Shown: positions 41,451-41,569 of the stretch, piece by piece | Layout of the letters: each line of letters opens with the position of its first letter | Position numbering within the stretch: the first letter of the stretch is position 1 | Assembly: GCA_947461125.1 (NCBI GenBank) | Contig: CANHHX010000015.1 | Span: 1 to 41,569, forward strand | DNA: 41,569 bases | Direction: 5' to 3' | Origin: Bacteroidota bacterium | GTDB lineage: Bacteria; Bacteroidota; Bacteroidia; Chitinophagales; Chitinophagaceae | Notes under the pieces: model-generated | Seen by the model: only the letters and a program-made list of their open reading frames with translations | Database searches by the model: none | Told to the model about the DNA's origin: nothing | Position numbers and translations under genes: made by a program

Positions 41451-41569
41451 ATGCAACAAGGATTTATAGTAGAAATAGTTAACAGTACAAGCGAGGCCCA
41501 GGAGGTTAAATTATTTGCTGGTTCTTTACCCCAAGGAGTATTGGTAAATACCATGGATAAGGCCTATAA
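41451..41569 (+). CDS. Hypothetical protein (3' partial)
   Basis: The frame opens at ATG 41451 (MQQGFIVEIVNSTSEAQEVK), 19 bp after the previous stop codon, and is still open at the window's end. Only 39 residues are visible. The start resembles short beta-rich Bacteroidota proteins of unknown role that occur in small tandem families. Confidence 0.5.
   Translation, partial: MQQGFIVEIVNSTSEAQEVKLFAGSLPQGVLVNTMDKAY

Overview
The window looks like a Bacteroidota chromosome, probably Sphingobacteriia/Chitinophagaceae. The reasons are a SusC/SusD pair, start codons without Shine-Dalgarno sequences, -7 boxes of the TAnnTTTG type, the rplY (Ctc)/pth context, and families typical of the phylum (DUF3703, polyvalent-type kinase, AGE epimerase, cyclically permuted mutarotase). 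The genus cannot be fixed from sequence alone.

Region 1 (1-10672) is core genome with a sulfur-oxidation module set between ribosomal protein L25 and peptidyl-tRNA hydrolase. The module encodes a persulfide dioxygenase-rhodanese fusion, a periplasmic DsrE-like protein, a TauE/SafE exporter, an OprD-like porin, a Tat-exported SoxB-like metallophosphatase, a TsdA-like dihaem cytochrome, two YeeE/YedE half-transporters and a Crp/Fnr regulator. Three promoters in the module each carry a perfect GTGA-N6-TCAC palindrome at exactly the same distance from a -7-like box. The regulator's recognition helix has the R-E-x3-R pattern that reads GTGA, so the module appears to be a self-contained regulon.

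Region 2 (10715-36332) starts at a tRNA-Met gene and reads as an array of laterally acquired units stacked behind it. Two full 44-nt copies of the tRNA 3' end (14862 and 32109), two nearly identical copies of an 86-bp left-end sequence (10786 and 31363) plus a degenerate one (12182), two collinear 133-bp right ends (14773 and 32020) and three degenerate right-end scars (31316, 33014, 36282) divide it. The units carry: MerR + SDR; DUF2306/membrane/DUF3703/hypothetical + XRE; a 16-kb sialic-acid locus; a 0.8-kb unit with one small gene; a polyvalent-type kinase; and an AT-rich set of orphan genes. I find no integrase or transposase anywhere in the window.

The sialic-acid locus (15082-31083) is a compact catabolic operon: FadR-type regulator, SusC, SusD, NanA, NanM-like mutarotase, MFS transporter, exo-sialidase, AGE epimerase, sialate O-acetylesterase and an SGNH-GH20 fusion hexosaminidase. 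It can trim sialylated glycans, take up and cleave sialic acid, and convert ManNAc to GlcNAc by epimerisation rather than by a NanK kinase, which is absent.

Region 3 (36333-41569) holds two small lipoproteins in an operon, a group of unassigned beta-rich proteins, a WYL-domain regulator, a protein with an internal duplication and a SHOCT-like tail, and the start of a further gene running off the window.
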